Below are positions 8,310 through 16,494 of a stretch of 64,000 nt of DNA, piece after piece. Each line of letters starts with the position of its first letter. Position 1 is the stretch's first letter. The notes under the pieces are model-generated. The model was given only the letters and a program-made list of their open reading frames with translations. It was not told the DNA's origin and searched no databases. Origin of the DNA: Alkalihalobacillus sp. BA299 (lineage in GTDB: Bacteria > Bacillota > Bacilli > Bacillales > Bacillaceae_F); assembly GCF_017745675.1 (NCBI RefSeq), contig NZ_JAFLJM010000005.1:186001-250000 (forward strand), given 5' to 3'. A program made the position numbers and the translations under genes.

Positions 8310-9314
8310 TTATGGAAGTAACTTTGTCTTCATTCGGTTGTTTAATTCATCCATTTCTGCAATAAACCGCTTGCCGCTGTTAATAATTCGTTCATTTGAT
8401 TGCTCGGTTAATTGGATAGCAGAATAGACATCTTCATATGCCTTTTTAAATGATTCGAGGGCAATCGCCGGCTCTTCTAGTGTTTTTAATGTTTGTTCAG
8501 TATTTTCTTTAAGCATTTGTGCATTCGTTAGTAGCATCGATTCGGTTGCTTGATTGACGTTTTGTACGGCTTTGATGACTTTTTGTTGATTACCTAAGGC
8601 GAGTTGAATAGAGGCCGTAACGGTAATAATATTTTTCGTCATCGTAATCGCGTTAAAGATCGCTTCTTCAAGCTTATCATTGTTTTCAATAATTAAGTCA
8701 ATGGAAGCGACGGATTGTTGTAAAACCATGATCGCTTGTGACATATTTTTTATGCGTGAAATGACTTTTTGTTGTCCTTTTTGTAGGGCAGTAGGGTTAT
8801 CCTTCCACTCTTCGGTTGTCATTTCGGCTTCAAGCATTTCATTTAGCTGTTTACCAATTTCAATTTGGTCATTTAAGCTTGAAATTCTTTCTCTAGCAAC
8901 AACTTTTAATTGCTGAAGCATGAGAGAGTCTTCTTGTAGCTTGTCTTTACCGTGCAGTAGTCCCTCAATGATCTTCTCGATTTGTGATTCGACGGTTTGA
9001 TATTTTTTAGCATACTGTTCAATCGGACTCCGACGAAGTAGTTTGTTGACCACCTTTTTGAGTTGTCCTTCTTTTAAATAATCTGGTTCAAGTTCGCCAA
9101 CAACTTCTTTTAATTGATGAAGCTGTGCAGGGAGGTCATTATTCGGTTGTGAGAGCATTTCTTTTACAGGACGTTTTAAGGCTTCAAGGGATTCTCCAGC
9201 TTCTTTTTGTGCGGATTCGCCGAGTCCACCGATTTTATGTAATACTTTATCTACATCTTGTTCTTTTTTAAACATGTCAAGAAGTTCTTTTAATACGGTA
9301 TGTTTATCTGTCAT
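8310..9314 (-). CDS. TelA-family toxic anion resistance protein (YaaN-like)
   Basis: A 334-aa all-helical protein of the TelA/KlaA family. Recognisable family stretches include LLRRSPIEQYAKKYQT near residue 105 and TMTKNIITVTASIQLALGNQ near 235, followed by long amphipathic helices. Members were named for tellurite resistance and are found in the cytosol; the mechanism is unknown. The start is the ATG at 9314, with GAGGAGG seven nt before it. A TTG eight codons upstream would place the ribosome site inside the gene. It forms a two-gene unit with the xpaC-like gene (40-nt gap). Confidence 0.88.
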   Translation of the reverse strand: MTDKHTVLKELLDMFKKEQDVDKVLHKIGGLGESAQKEAGESLEALKRPVKEMLSQPNNDLPAQLHQLKEVVGELEPDYLKEGQLKKVVNKLLRRSPIEQYAKKYQTVESQIEKIIEGLLHGKDKLQEDSLMLQQLKVVARERISSLNDQIEIGKQLNEMLEAEMTTEEWKDNPTALQKGQQKVISRIKNMSQAIMVLQQSVASIDLIIENNDKLEEAIFNAITMTKNIITVTASIQLALGNQQKVIKAVQNVNQATESMLLTNAQMLKENTEQTLKTLEEPAIALESFKKAYEDVYSAIQLTEQSNERIINSGKRFIAEMDELNNRMKTKLLP

Positions 9315-9518
9315 ACATTTTCCTCCTCTTCCGTTCAAGCACGATTAGTAGTTATTTAAAAAGCGGATAAACAGCCAAAGAAAATGGCCTGCTATTCTTC
9401 GCCGTGGACTTTTTGAACATCCTATATAAGTTACGATTGGCACATAATAAAGTTTCATACTATACTATGCCTACAAAATTATACCAATTTCTTACCTTTT
9501 TCTACAAGGAGGACTACT

Positions 9519-10304
9519 ATGTGTTTAATTAATTTTGCCTATAAAAGTCACCCAGATTATGATCTTATTTTAGCTGCGAATCGCGATGAGTTTTTTGCTC
9601 GACCAACAAAACAAGCAGATTATTGGACAGACGTTCCAGGCTTAATTGCAGGGAAGGATCTTGAACAAGGTGGAACGTGGTTAGGCATTACGCAAGACGG
9701 AAGATTCGCAGCATTAACAAATTTTCGTGAAGTTAGGGAAAAGCAGCATGAACGTTCAAGAGGTGAACTCGTACTTGATTTTTTAAATAACAATATTTCC
9801 TCTGAAGAATACTTAAACAAAATAAATGAAAAAAGGGATGAATACTTAGGCTTTAATTTGTTATGTGGTTCTGTTGACGAATTATATTATTATTCTAACC
9901 GACAAAATGGAATTGAAAGAATAGAGCCTGGTGTACATAGTGTTAGTAATGCCCTTTTAAATACGTCCTGGCCAAAAGTAGAACGCGGCAAAGCATTAGT
10001 AGAGGAGACGCTTAAGGAAGATGGTAATCTTGTAAAACGGTTATTAGATGGACTTACAAATGATGAAAAAGCAGAAGAACAGCATTTACCTCAAACAGGG
10101 GTCGGTGTAGAGTTGGAAAAACATTTATCACCAATGTTTATTAAAATGGAAGGCTACGGTACGAGATGCTCTACGGTAATAACTATTAGCAAATCTCGAC
10201 AAGTAACGTTTTGTGAGCGAACCTATTTGCCCGGGCATGAAGGATATGAAGACCGTTTATTCCAATTTTCAGTGGCTAGTAAGAGTGGAAATGAGAATAA
10301 GTAG
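9519..10304 (+). CDS. NRDE-family protein (TANGO2-like)
   Basis: A 261-aa protein that begins MCLINFAYKSHPDYDLI and carries the signature N21-R22-D23-E24 in LAANRDEFFARPT. This is the NRDE/TANGO2 family, whose fold resembles Ntn-hydrolases with Cys2 as the potential nucleophile. GGTWLGI and FRE follow as expected, and the late motif RCSTVITISK is also in place. Animal TANGO2 is linked to lipid/haem homeostasis; the bacterial function is unknown. AAGGAGGAC precedes the ATG, and Cys2 confirms this start. It is transcribed divergently from the telA/xpaC unit. Confidence 0.9.
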   Translation: MCLINFAYKSHPDYDLILAANRDEFFARPTKQADYWTDVPGLIAGKDLEQGGTWLGITQDGRFAALTNFREVREKQHERSRGELVLDFLNNNISSEEYLNKINEKRDEYLGFNLLCGSVDELYYYSNRQNGIERIEPGVHSVSNALLNTSWPKVERGKALVEETLKEDGNLVKRLLDGLTNDEKAEEQHLPQTGVGVELEKHLSPMFIKMEGYGTRCSTVITISKSRQVTFCERTYLPGHEGYEDRLFQFSVASKSGNENK

Positions 10305-10438
10305 TTAAATCTGTCGAGACAATTGTATCCGTTTATTCGTCATTAATCCGTCTAAAAATCAATGTTTATAGGACCAATAACCTATGTTACTATTACATTT
10401 ATACAAGTTGTTTAAAATAGGTTGGGGGAAGATGATTG

Positions 10439-10762
10439 ATGATGAAAAAATGGTTCTTAATCATTTTTGCGTCTGTAACATTAGGAACGGTATGGAGTAT
10501 TGTAATTTTTCAACTCGTAACAGGACAGGAAACAGTAATGCAGGGAAGGGTGCTATCAAGTCTCGAGCGAAACACTTTAGCAAAGCAGAAAATGGGTTCA
10601 TTAGGGAATTGGGATGCTAAAATTGTAAGGTCCGTAAAGTTATCGGATCAACCCATTCACATTTCGAAAAAAGATTTGAGTAAAATCGATTTTAGTGATT
10701 TTGATACATCCGATGGTGTTCCTATTGATATCATATTAAAGCGACTTGAGCTTGAAAAATAG
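10439..10762 (+). CDS. Hypothetical signal-anchored small protein (107 aa)
   Basis: One N-terminal hydrophobic helix (WFLIIFASVTLGTVWSIVIF) after a short basic start, then about 80 polar residues, so probably a membrane-anchored or secreted protein with an outside domain. No lipobox or known motif. The ribosome site GGGGGA at 10424-10429 serves the ATG at 10439; a TTG at 10436 or the ATG at 10442 are alternatives. It belongs to no obvious operon; a 59-aa membrane protein follows 63 nt later. I do not recognise the family. Confidence 0.65.
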   Translation: MMKKWFLIIFASVTLGTVWSIVIFQLVTGQETVMQGRVLSSLERNTLAKQKMGSLGNWDAKIVRSVKLSDQPIHISKKDLSKIDFSDFDTSDGVPIDIILKRLELEK

Positions 10763-10825
10763 TTAATGCGTTACAAACGACGAATTATTTGATAAACTAA
10801 AGATAGATTGTTAGGAGTTAGAAAT

Positions 10826-11005
10826 ATGGATCCAGCTATGGTTATTGTTTTATTAGGAATTGGTTTTTTCCTATTAACGGGAGTGTTTGGTGGCTTAGGG
10901 TTTTACTTTATGATGAAAGTAAATAAGCGATTAGCCGCAACGTTTTTTACGATAGGCTTTTCATGTATCGCTATTTTTATTATTACTTTGTTTTTATTTT
11001 TATAA
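10826..11005 (+). CDS. Small two-helix membrane protein (59 aa)
   Basis: Two hydrophobic helices (residues about 3-30 and 36-57) linked by a basic turn KVNKRLAA, with almost no soluble part. AGGAGTT lies 7 nt before the ATG at 10826; a TTG six codons earlier overlaps that site. A terminator begins 17 nt past the stop. The function is unknown. Confidence 0.65.
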   Translation: MDPAMVIVLLGIGFFLLTGVFGGLGFYFMMKVNKRLAATFFTIGFSCIAIFIITLFLFL

Positions 11006-11021
11006 TGGACGACGAAATTAG

Positions 11022-11042
11022 AGCTGCATCTGCAGCTTTTTT
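11022..11042 (+). terminator. Terminator after small membrane protein
   Basis: AGCTGC and GCAGCT form a 6-bp stem with a four-base loop, followed by six T residues. Confidence 0.75.
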
Positions 11043-11111
11043 CAGTTGTACCACAGTTTTTATATATAAATATAAATCTAAGTATTTGTAAAAACAAATT
11101 AGGAGTTAAAT

Positions 11112-12494
11112 ATGATTAAGAAATGGGATATAATTATAGGATCTGCCTGCTTTTTAACGGTGGCATTGTATTTAATATCTGTGTTTTATTCTAGTTCACT
11201 ATTAAATGTAACCTATAGTTTTTTAGCAGCTATTTTACTATTAGTTGCATTACCATTTGTGAGAAGGAGCACAATCATTATTACCATTCCATTATTAACG
11301 ATCGGAATGGTGTTGTTTTTTCAAGCAAGGGTCGATGCAACAGCTTTTTTATTAGGATTTGGCTATAATATTAATTTACTTTCACTATTTTTACTCGTGC
11401 CTTTAATTGGAGTATTTATTTCTTTAGCAGGATTTTTAACAACCTTGAAAATGCGTATTGAACAAATGGAGAAGGAAAAAAGCGGAGAGTCACACCCTTA
11501 TCGATTAGGGTTTCTCTTAACGGCAACGATGGGAGCAGTACTGAATTTGGGTTCGATGGTTCTCGTTCATCGAATTATTGAAGGAAGTTTATCCAACTTT
11601 TTACGAAGAAAAATGGTGATGATCCTACTGCGTGCTTTTGGCTTTTGTATGTATTGGTCGCCCTATTTTGTGAATGTAGGTCTTGTGTTAGTACTTTTTG
11701 ATGTATCTTGGATGTCGATCGGATTATATGGTTTAATCATTGGAATTATTTATGTGTTGATCTCTATTGTCTTTTTTCCGAGATTGTCATTTACAAATGA
11801 TGAGGAGCATATTCAATCTAAAGCTTCAATAAAGGGGCTGCAGAAAGAACTTCCTTCTCTACGATTATTGATTATTTTCGGAGTAGGTTTATTTGTAAGC
11901 TCATTCATCTTAGAGTTATTATTACCTGTCAATATGTTAACAGTAGTGTCTTTATTAGGTTTCTTCTATCCACTGTTATGGGCTATTTTTTCAAAAAATT
12001 TACAAGAATATATTCAAGAGCTTTTCGTATATGTAAAGGAATGTTTTTTCCGTTTAAAAAATGAAATTGTTATTTTTGTTAGTGCAGGCTTTTTTGGCGC
12101 AGCCCTTTCAGTTACGGGAATTGGTGATTATGTATCTCAAATGATTTTATCTTTATCACAAGGGTACATTTATGTGATGTCTTTAATTGTTATCTGTTTT
12201 GCGATATTATTATCTTTATTTGGAATTCATCCTGTTGTCATTGTGATTGGAATAGGAAGTGCATTATCACCACAGCTTTTCTCCGTTAGTTCTGAGTTTA
12301 TGGCTATTCTCTTATTAATAGCCTGGACGTTAGCGACGCAAGTTTCACCATTTTCTGGTTCTGTTCTTATGGCATCTGGTTTAATGCGTCATTCATCCAT
12401 TGACATTGCGAAGAAAAACAGTCAATTTGTTCTCGTCTGCATGATTGTTCTGGCCTTATTCCTCTGTTTGTTTCATTGGCTACAGCTCATATAA
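11112..12494 (+). CDS. Polytopic membrane permease, IT-superfamily-like
   Basis: A 460-aa protein with about 11-12 membrane helices. A hydrophilic loop at residues 115-135 (MEKEKSGESHPYR) separates the halves. The C-terminal part contains SLFGIHPVVIVIGIGSALSP and ATQVSPFSGSVLMASGL. These glycine/proline-broken helix hairpins are characteristic of ion-transporter superfamily members (DctM, CitM and NhaD types). I infer secondary transport of an organic anion or ion, with no basis for naming the substrate. AGGAG precedes the ATG. It lies 13 nt before an EamA exporter, so the two are probably cotranscribed. Confidence 0.7.
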   Translation: MIKKWDIIIGSACFLTVALYLISVFYSSSLLNVTYSFLAAILLLVALPFVRRSTIIITIPLLTIGMVLFFQARVDATAFLLGFGYNINLLSLFLLVPLIGVFISLAGFLTTLKMRIEQMEKEKSGESHPYRLGFLLTATMGAVLNLGSMVLVHRIIEGSLSNFLRRKMVMILLRAFGFCMYWSPYFVNVGLVLVLFDVSWMSIGLYGLIIGIIYVLISIVFFPRLSFTNDEEHIQSKASIKGLQKELPSLRLLIIFGVGLFVSSFILELLLPVNMLTVVSLLGFFYPLLWAIFSKNLQEYIQELFVYVKECFFRLKNEIVIFVSAGFFGAALSVTGIGDYVSQMILSLSQGYIYVMSLIVICFAILLSLFGIHPVVIVIGIGSALSPQLFSVSSEFMAILLLIAWTLATQVSPFSGSVLMASGLMRHSSIDIAKKNSQFVLVCMIVLALFLCLFHWLQLI

Positions 12495-12507
12495 AGGGGA
12501 GAGAAAC

Positions 12508-13449
12508 TTGAATAACGAAAAATCAAATATACTTATTTATTTATTGCTTATGGTTGTAATGGTCACTTGGGGAATGAATGTCGTCTTTATTAAAATGCTT
12601 GTTAGTGCTTTTCCGGCGGTTACGATGACGTCATTCAGGATTTTTTTAGCAGGGGTCGTTGCGATGTCGGTATGCCTTTTTATAAAGAGATTAAGAAAGT
12701 TTACAAAGCAGGAGTGGAAATATATACTTGTTTCAACAATATTCGGAGTGATCGCTCATCACTTTTTCTTAGCCTGGGGATTAACTAAGACTACTGCATC
12801 AAATGGTGTTTTAATATTAGCATTATTACCTTTAACTACGTCTATTTTAGCTTCAATCCTGTTAAAGGATCAGTTAACTAGGTTAAGGATCATTGGGATC
12901 ATTTTAGCGTTTTTGGGGGTCAGTTCAATTATTTTACAAAGTGGAGAAAGTCTTGCAACGATGAATGTTGGCGATATCTCAATCTTCATTGCGATGTTCG
13001 TTCAAGCCCTTTCCTTTATCTATATTAAGAAAGGGACGAATACGATTGACTCAAGAGTTATGACTGCAGTAATGCTCCTAATTGGCGCGAGCTTCCTGTA
13101 TGTCATTAGTTTGTTCATAGAGCCATCTGGCACTCAGCAGATGGTAAAGCAAACGGGCTGGATCTGGGGAATATTTTTAATTTCATCGATTATTGCGACA
13201 GCTCTCGGGCATTTTTTATTCAACGCAGCGATTCATCGACTAGGGGCAGGGCAAACAGCAGTATTCAATAACTTTGTACCGTTTTTTGGGCTCATTTTTT
13301 CTGCACTGTGGCTAGGAGAACAAATTACATTATTACAATTAACAGGTTTTGTTTTTATCGTTTTAGGGGTTTTATTAGGTACAGGGTTTATTGATGAATA
13401 TGTATCAAAACGAGCGAAGAAGAAAAAGACAGTTCAGAAAGTAGGATAA
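12508..13449 (+). CDS. EamA/DMT-family transporter
   Basis: A 313-aa protein with ten predicted membrane helices in two EamA repeats. The first starts VTWGMNVVFIKMLVSAFPAV and the second follows IFIAMFVQALSFIYIKKGT. DMT exporters usually move amino acids or metabolites out of the cell. The start is the TTG at 12508 with AAAGGGGAGAG upstream; the longer frame reaching back into the preceding permease lacks a ribosome site. The C-terminal tail is basic (KRAKKKKT), consistent with a cytoplasmic end. It shares a transcript with the upstream permease and ends at the hairpin shared with dapA. Confidence 0.9.
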   Translation: MNNEKSNILIYLLLMVVMVTWGMNVVFIKMLVSAFPAVTMTSFRIFLAGVVAMSVCLFIKRLRKFTKQEWKYILVSTIFGVIAHHFFLAWGLTKTTASNGVLILALLPLTTSILASILLKDQLTRLRIIGIILAFLGVSSIILQSGESLATMNVGDISIFIAMFVQALSFIYIKKGTNTIDSRVMTAVMLLIGASFLYVISLFIEPSGTQQMVKQTGWIWGIFLISSIIATALGHFLFNAAIHRLGAGQTAVFNNFVPFFGLIFSALWLGEQITLLQLTGFVFIVLGVLLGTGFIDEYVSKRAKKKKTVQKVG

Positions 13450-13450
13450 A

Positions 13451-13487
13451 AACACCGGAGCGACTTTAATCACGTTGCTCCGGTGTT
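13451..13487. terminator. Bidirectional terminator between eamA-type gene and dapA
   Basis: AACACCGGAGC and GCTCCGGTGTT form an 11-bp stem. The T-run is good on the minus strand (for dapA) and weak on the plus strand. Confidence 0.85.
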
Positions 13488-13491
13488 CTGT

Positions 13492-14379
13492 TTACCCCAC
13501 GTTGTAGGAAACTTCAGGGAAAATGGTCGCTTGCAATTGCTGTTGTTCTTCCTCTGTTAACGGGACGAGAGGAAGACGAACCGAACCGACTGTAATACCT
13601 TTCATATTTAACGCTGTTTTTACAGGAGTTGGACTTGGTGCAGTAAATAAAGCTTTCATAATCGGAAGTAATTGACGATGCTGCTCAGCTGCATCATATA
13701 CGTTTCCTTTTAAGAAACTCGTTACCATACTTTGCATTTCATTTCCGATGATGTGAGATGCGACAGAAACGATTCCTGTTCCGCCGATGGATAAAATTGG
13801 TAATGTTAAGCTGTCATCTCCACTATATAGACTAAAATTACTATCGGTTTCGGCAATAATTTTTGCCATTGCTTCTAAATCACCGCTTGCCTCTTTTGTC
13901 GCAACGATGTTAGGAATTTGGGCAAGGCGAATTGTTGTTTCTGCTGAAATATTAACGACACTACGACCTGGAATATTGTAGATCATAACAGGAAGATTTG
14001 TTTGTTCAGCGATCGCCTTAAAGTGTTGATACAGTCCTTCTTGAGAAGGTTTATTATAATAAGGGGCAACGAGCATGATGCCATCGACACCGATTTCTTC
14101 TGCTTGTTTTGTTAGTTCAATGGAAGCTGCTGTATTATTTGATCCGGTTCCTGCAATAACAGGAATTCGGCCGTTAACAACTTCAACAACGTGTTTAAAT
14201 AGTGTAAGCTTTTCTGTCGTTGTTAATGTCGGTGATTCTCCAGTTGTTCCTGCAACGACTAATCCATCCGTTCCATTTGAGATGAGATGGTTTACTAATT
14301 GTTCTATTGCTTGTAGATCGACATTTCCATATAGATCGAACGGTGTAACCATCGCAGTTAAGACTTTTCCAAAATTCAT
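13492..14379 (-). CDS. dapA: 4-Hydroxy-tetrahydrodipicolinate synthase, lysine-riboswitch controlled
   Basis: A 295-aa TIM-barrel lyase. The Schiff-base lysine is K162 in ATKEASGD. The T45-T46 pair lies in AGTTGESPTL, the proton-relay Y134 in MIYNIPGRS, and the substrate-binding R139 is in the same motif. It condenses pyruvate with aspartate semialdehyde, the first step of the DAP/lysine branch that also feeds dipicolinate for spores. It is a single gene with a lysine riboswitch in its leader, so it is expected to be shut off by lysine. Bacillus genomes often have a second dapA in the dapG cluster; this copy stands outside such a cluster. Length and motifs are canonical. Confidence 0.95.
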   Translation of the reverse strand: MNFGKVLTAMVTPFDLYGNVDLQAIEQLVNHLISNGTDGLVVAGTTGESPTLTTTEKLTLFKHVVEVVNGRIPVIAGTGSNNTAASIELTKQAEEIGVDGIMLVAPYYNKPSQEGLYQHFKAIAEQTNLPVMIYNIPGRSVVNISAETTIRLAQIPNIVATKEASGDLEAMAKIIAETDSNFSLYSGDDSLTLPILSIGGTGIVSVASHIIGNEMQSMVTSFLKGNVYDAAEQHRQLLPIMKALFTAPSPTPVKTALNMKGITVGSVRLPLVPLTEEEQQQLQATIFPEVSYNVG

Positions 14380-14420
14380 TATAGTATCCCCCTTAGTGCA
14401 TTACTAATTCTAATCACAAT

Positions 14421-14453
14421 AAAAAGCAACAATGAGAGCTGCTCATTGTTGCT
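14421..14453 (-). terminator. Expression-platform terminator of lysine riboswitch
   Basis: On the minus strand a 12-bp stem (AGCAACAATGAG paired with CTCATTGTTGCT) is followed by TTTTT. It lies between the aptamer and the dapA ribosome site, and matches the position and even much of the sequence of the B. subtilis lysC leader terminator. Confidence 0.9.
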
Positions 14454-14672
14454 AGGAATGACAATTAGACTTTGTTCCTTGCGTAAGATAGCCCTCCATA
14501 TAGTAATTGTACTATATGACAGTTCTGCATTTATTCAATACAGAACCAGCCTTTAGTGATATGAGCACCTTAGACTTCGGCAAATCCCCCTTTCAGGCAA
14601 TGATCAAAAGAGCTCATCCTCCTCCCATTGCTTACTTATGGTCTTTGCACCTCTATCCTCACTTCAATTAGA
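14421..14672 (-). promoter_or_regulatory. Lysine riboswitch (L box) upstream of dapA
   Basis: Read on the minus strand, the leader contains the L-box landmarks in order: AGTGAGGATAGAGGTGC, then CTGAAAGGGGGA, GCCGAAG, GGCTGGTTCTG, TGAATAAATGCAGAACTGTCA cut at its conserved core (TGAATAAATG / CTGTCA), and GGAGGGCTATCTT. The terminator hairpin and the dapA start follow. These are the conserved core elements of the five-helix lysine aptamer, and the similarity to the B. subtilis lysC leader is plain. Binding of lysine should stabilise the terminator and stop dapA transcription. The 5' end fits a start point about 7 nt past the predicted -10 at 14681. Confidence 0.95.
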
Positions 14673-14680
14673 AGTAAAGA

Positions 14681-14709
14681 ATATTCATTTGTTGTGTCTA
14701 CATTAACAA
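14681..14709 (-). promoter_or_regulatory. Sigma-A-like promoter of the riboswitch-dapA transcript
   Basis: On the minus strand: TTGTTA, a 17-nt spacer and GAATAT. The implied start falls right at the 5' edge of the aptamer. Confidence 0.45.
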
Positions 14710-14768
14710 ATTGTAGTATGGATTGCAATGGTTAAAAGGAAATTTCTTTTGGTTTTATATAATTTATT

Positions 14769-14807
14769 TGTCTAGCTCCGGACGCAATCGGCTTCCGCTT
14801 TTCTTTT
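14769..14807 (+). repeat. Fragment of the TGTCTAGCT repeat family
   Basis: Carries the TGTCTAGCT start and the CGCTTTTC-type end of the family but lacks the middle, directly abutting the next full-length copy. Probably a deletion derivative. Confidence 0.55.
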
Positions 14808-14956
14808 TGTCTAGCTGCAGCGCACAGCGTCTAGTGGACTACGCTCTCCTCCTTACGATAAGTCAACATCGCATCGCTAGCACTTCTGCGTGTTTCCTTT
14901 ATCTCAATCGGAGAACTTTAGTCCATACGTCGCTAACCGGTCGCTTCCGCTTTTCT
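14808..14956 (+). repeat. Dispersed intergenic repeat, about 149 bp, copy A
   Basis: Starts TGTCTAGCTGCAGCGC and ends CGCTTCCGCTTTTC. It shares most positions with the two copies at 26579-26876, including CTCCTTACGATAAGTCAACAT and CCATACGTCGCTAA. The ends are imperfect complements (AGCG near each end, GGAC/AGTCC further in), so the transcript can fold into a long hairpin. No open frame. The rest of the stretch 14710-15026 shows nothing else. Confidence 0.8.
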
Positions 14957-15026
14957 TTTTTCCTTTAGTTTACAGGATTATTATAAAGAAAAAAATTAAA
15001 CGATAATAAAGAAAGGAGAGTGTTCT

Positions 15027-15629
15027 GTGAGAAAAGAATGGTATTGCTATTTGTCGTTTACAATTCTTATTGCTTTAGTTGGATGTTCAACGGGCATGGG
15101 TACTCAAGATGAACCAGTACCTGTTGAAGTGCAACAAGTCCCTGAATTGGAGTCTCGAATAGATCATACAGTTGGTGACCGAAGTCCATTTACAAGTAGG
15201 CCGTGGATCGTTTCAAGGAGTAATACAGGGCATGGAACGAACACCCGAACCGATAATGTTGATTTTTATGAATATTATTACGGGAACACCAACAAACAAA
15301 TTTCAGAGAAACTAAAACAATTAAATGAAGTAGAAGATGCACATGTTTATATACAAGGAAGGGTCATTTTAATTGGTGTTTTAGCTACAGAAGAATGGGA
15401 TAAGAAGCTTGAAAAAAAGGTAAGGGAAGCAGCATTTTCACAATTGGGAAATAATCAAGCGGATGTTCGTGTCATTCATGATAATGAGAATTTTTCTGAA
15501 TTTCAAAGACAGGTATTGAATATTAGAGAAAATGTTCCTTATGAAGAAGGAGTAGATGCAGAAAACTTTATGCAAGACTTTGGGAGAATATTTCAACGTC
15601 CATTTGAAAGGAACAAGGTAAGAGACTGA
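15027..15629 (+). CDS. YhcN/YlaJ-family sporulation lipoprotein
   Basis: A 200-aa lipoprotein. The signal peptide ends in the lipobox LVGC with lipidated Cys20. A charged linker follows, and from about residue 80 there is a YhcN/YlaJ domain (EKLKQLNEVEDAHVYIQGR, then ILIGVLATE and QLGNNQADVRVIHDNENF). Family members are made during sporulation and found in forespore or cortex fractions. GAAAGGAG precedes the GTG start. A second family member lies at 16495, so this locus holds two paralogues around a Spo0E-type gene. The stop codon lies inside a long inverted repeat. Confidence 0.88.
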   Translation: MRKEWYCYLSFTILIALVGCSTGMGTQDEPVPVEVQQVPELESRIDHTVGDRSPFTSRPWIVSRSNTGHGTNTRTDNVDFYEYYYGNTNKQISEKLKQLNEVEDAHVYIQGRVILIGVLATEEWDKKLEKKVREAAFSQLGNNQADVRVIHDNENFSEFQRQVLNIRENVPYEEGVDAENFMQDFGRIFQRPFERNKVRD

Positions 15630-15722
15630 ACTATAAGTGTCAGGTCGTATATTACGTAAATAAGCATATTTACTCATCATTTGCTTGATAAAGACCTGGC
15701 ACTATCCAGGGAATTCAGTCTC
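15622..15722. repeat. Long imperfect inverted repeat with GTGTCAGGTC arms
   Basis: Outer arms GAGACTGAA / TTCAGTCTC and inner arms AGTGTCAGGTC / GACCTGGCACT (one G-T pair) enclose an AT-rich centre. The inner arm belongs to the same GTGACAGG/CCTGGCAC hairpin family seen near 17163, 27881 and 62779. It could act as a terminator for the preceding lipoprotein gene although the T-run is poor. Confidence 0.65.
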
Positions 15723-15736
15723 AGTAATTAGGTTCA

Positions 15737-15910
15737 TTATATTTTGACTTCTTTTTTTTCGGCTTCAATTTGGCCGTCTGCATACCCGAGATGATATGTA
15801 CTTCTAATTATACGTTCCATCTCTTCTTGTGTTAAATAAGACACTTTAACTCCATCAATAACTTGAAGACGCATTAGAATCTCTTGACAAGCAATTTTTA
15901 CCCCGTCCAC
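15737..15910 (-). CDS. Small hypothetical protein (57 aa)
   Basis: A GTG-started frame with AAGGAG eight nt upstream encodes a compact helical peptide: MDGVKIACQEILMRLQVIDG, then YLTQEEMERIIRSTYHLGYA and DGQIEAEKKEVKI. Codon use is ordinary and the amino-acid composition looks like a real protein (amphipathic helices, acidic-basic C-terminus). There is no membrane segment and no family I can name. It lies in the sporulation-related stretch between two YhcN-type lipoproteins, next to a Spo0E-type gene on the same strand. Confidence 0.65.
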   Translation of the reverse strand: MDGVKIACQEILMRLQVIDGVKVSYLTQEEMERIIRSTYHLGYADGQIEAEKKEVKI

Positions 15911-16041
15911 CGATACAACTCCTTACACTTTGAAGTAGAAGAAAGTATTTTATCACCAAAGGTGTTAACTGTATATATGTAGTGTTAAAGATACTTTTTA
16001 TTATAGCTATGGAAGCTGATAATGGCAAACAAAAAATAAAG

Positions 16042-16203
16042 TTACTTAGCAATTTTGACTGTATAAGATGAAGGCTGTTGAGCTAAGTTTAAAAGCTTGT
16101 CCAATTCTTGGCTACATTTCACAGTTGCTTCTGAAGTATATCCGTACTTCTCAGCTAATAAGATCATCTGGTTTCTTTTACGTTCAATCGCATACAATAA
16201 CAT
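16042..16203 (-). CDS. Spo0E-family aspartyl-phosphate phosphatase (53 aa)
   Basis: A 53-aa protein of two helices. The first is LYAIERKRNQMILLAEKYG and the second carries the signature S-Q-E-L-D-K-L-L (residues about 31-38), where the Asp is catalytic in Spo0E-type phosphatases. Such proteins dephosphorylate Spo0A-P and so delay sporulation, acting in the cytosol. Length is typical for the short YnzD/YisI/Spo0E group. GGAG lies 8 nt before the ATG. About 165 bp upstream there is an exact TGTCGAA core on the same strand, a possible Spo0A box. The family call is strong; which paralogue cannot be said. Confidence 0.9.
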   Translation of the reverse strand: MLLYAIERKRNQMILLAEKYGYTSEATVKCSQELDKLLNLAQQPSSYTVKIAK

Positions 16204-16369
16204 TTCTTCCACTCCAATTTTTCATCAATATTAATTTGTGTAAATTTTCTATCATTTGCCTATTAAGGACAGTCTGAAATCATTTTACACAAAGATTATT
16301 ATACTCATATTTTAAAATAATGAAATACATTCCCTAAAAGTAGTCATGAACTTTAAAAAAAAGCGGCGT

Positions 16370-16376
16370 TTCGACA
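16370..16376 (-). promoter_or_regulatory. Possible Spo0A box (TGTCGAA)
   Basis: An exact core 0A-box on the minus strand in the 291-nt gap between the Spo0E-type gene and a YhcN-type gene. A 7-mer is weak evidence alone; the neighbouring sporulation genes make it worth listing. Nothing else is seen in this gap. Confidence 0.3.
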
Positions 16377-16494
16377 AGTTTTACGGTATTTTGCAATTGG
16401 CATTTCATGCATACTTTTAAAATATTTTCCGAAGACTTCTTTTCATAAATCAACAAAATGTACGCAACTTATAAGTAAGTAGAAAGGAGAATGA

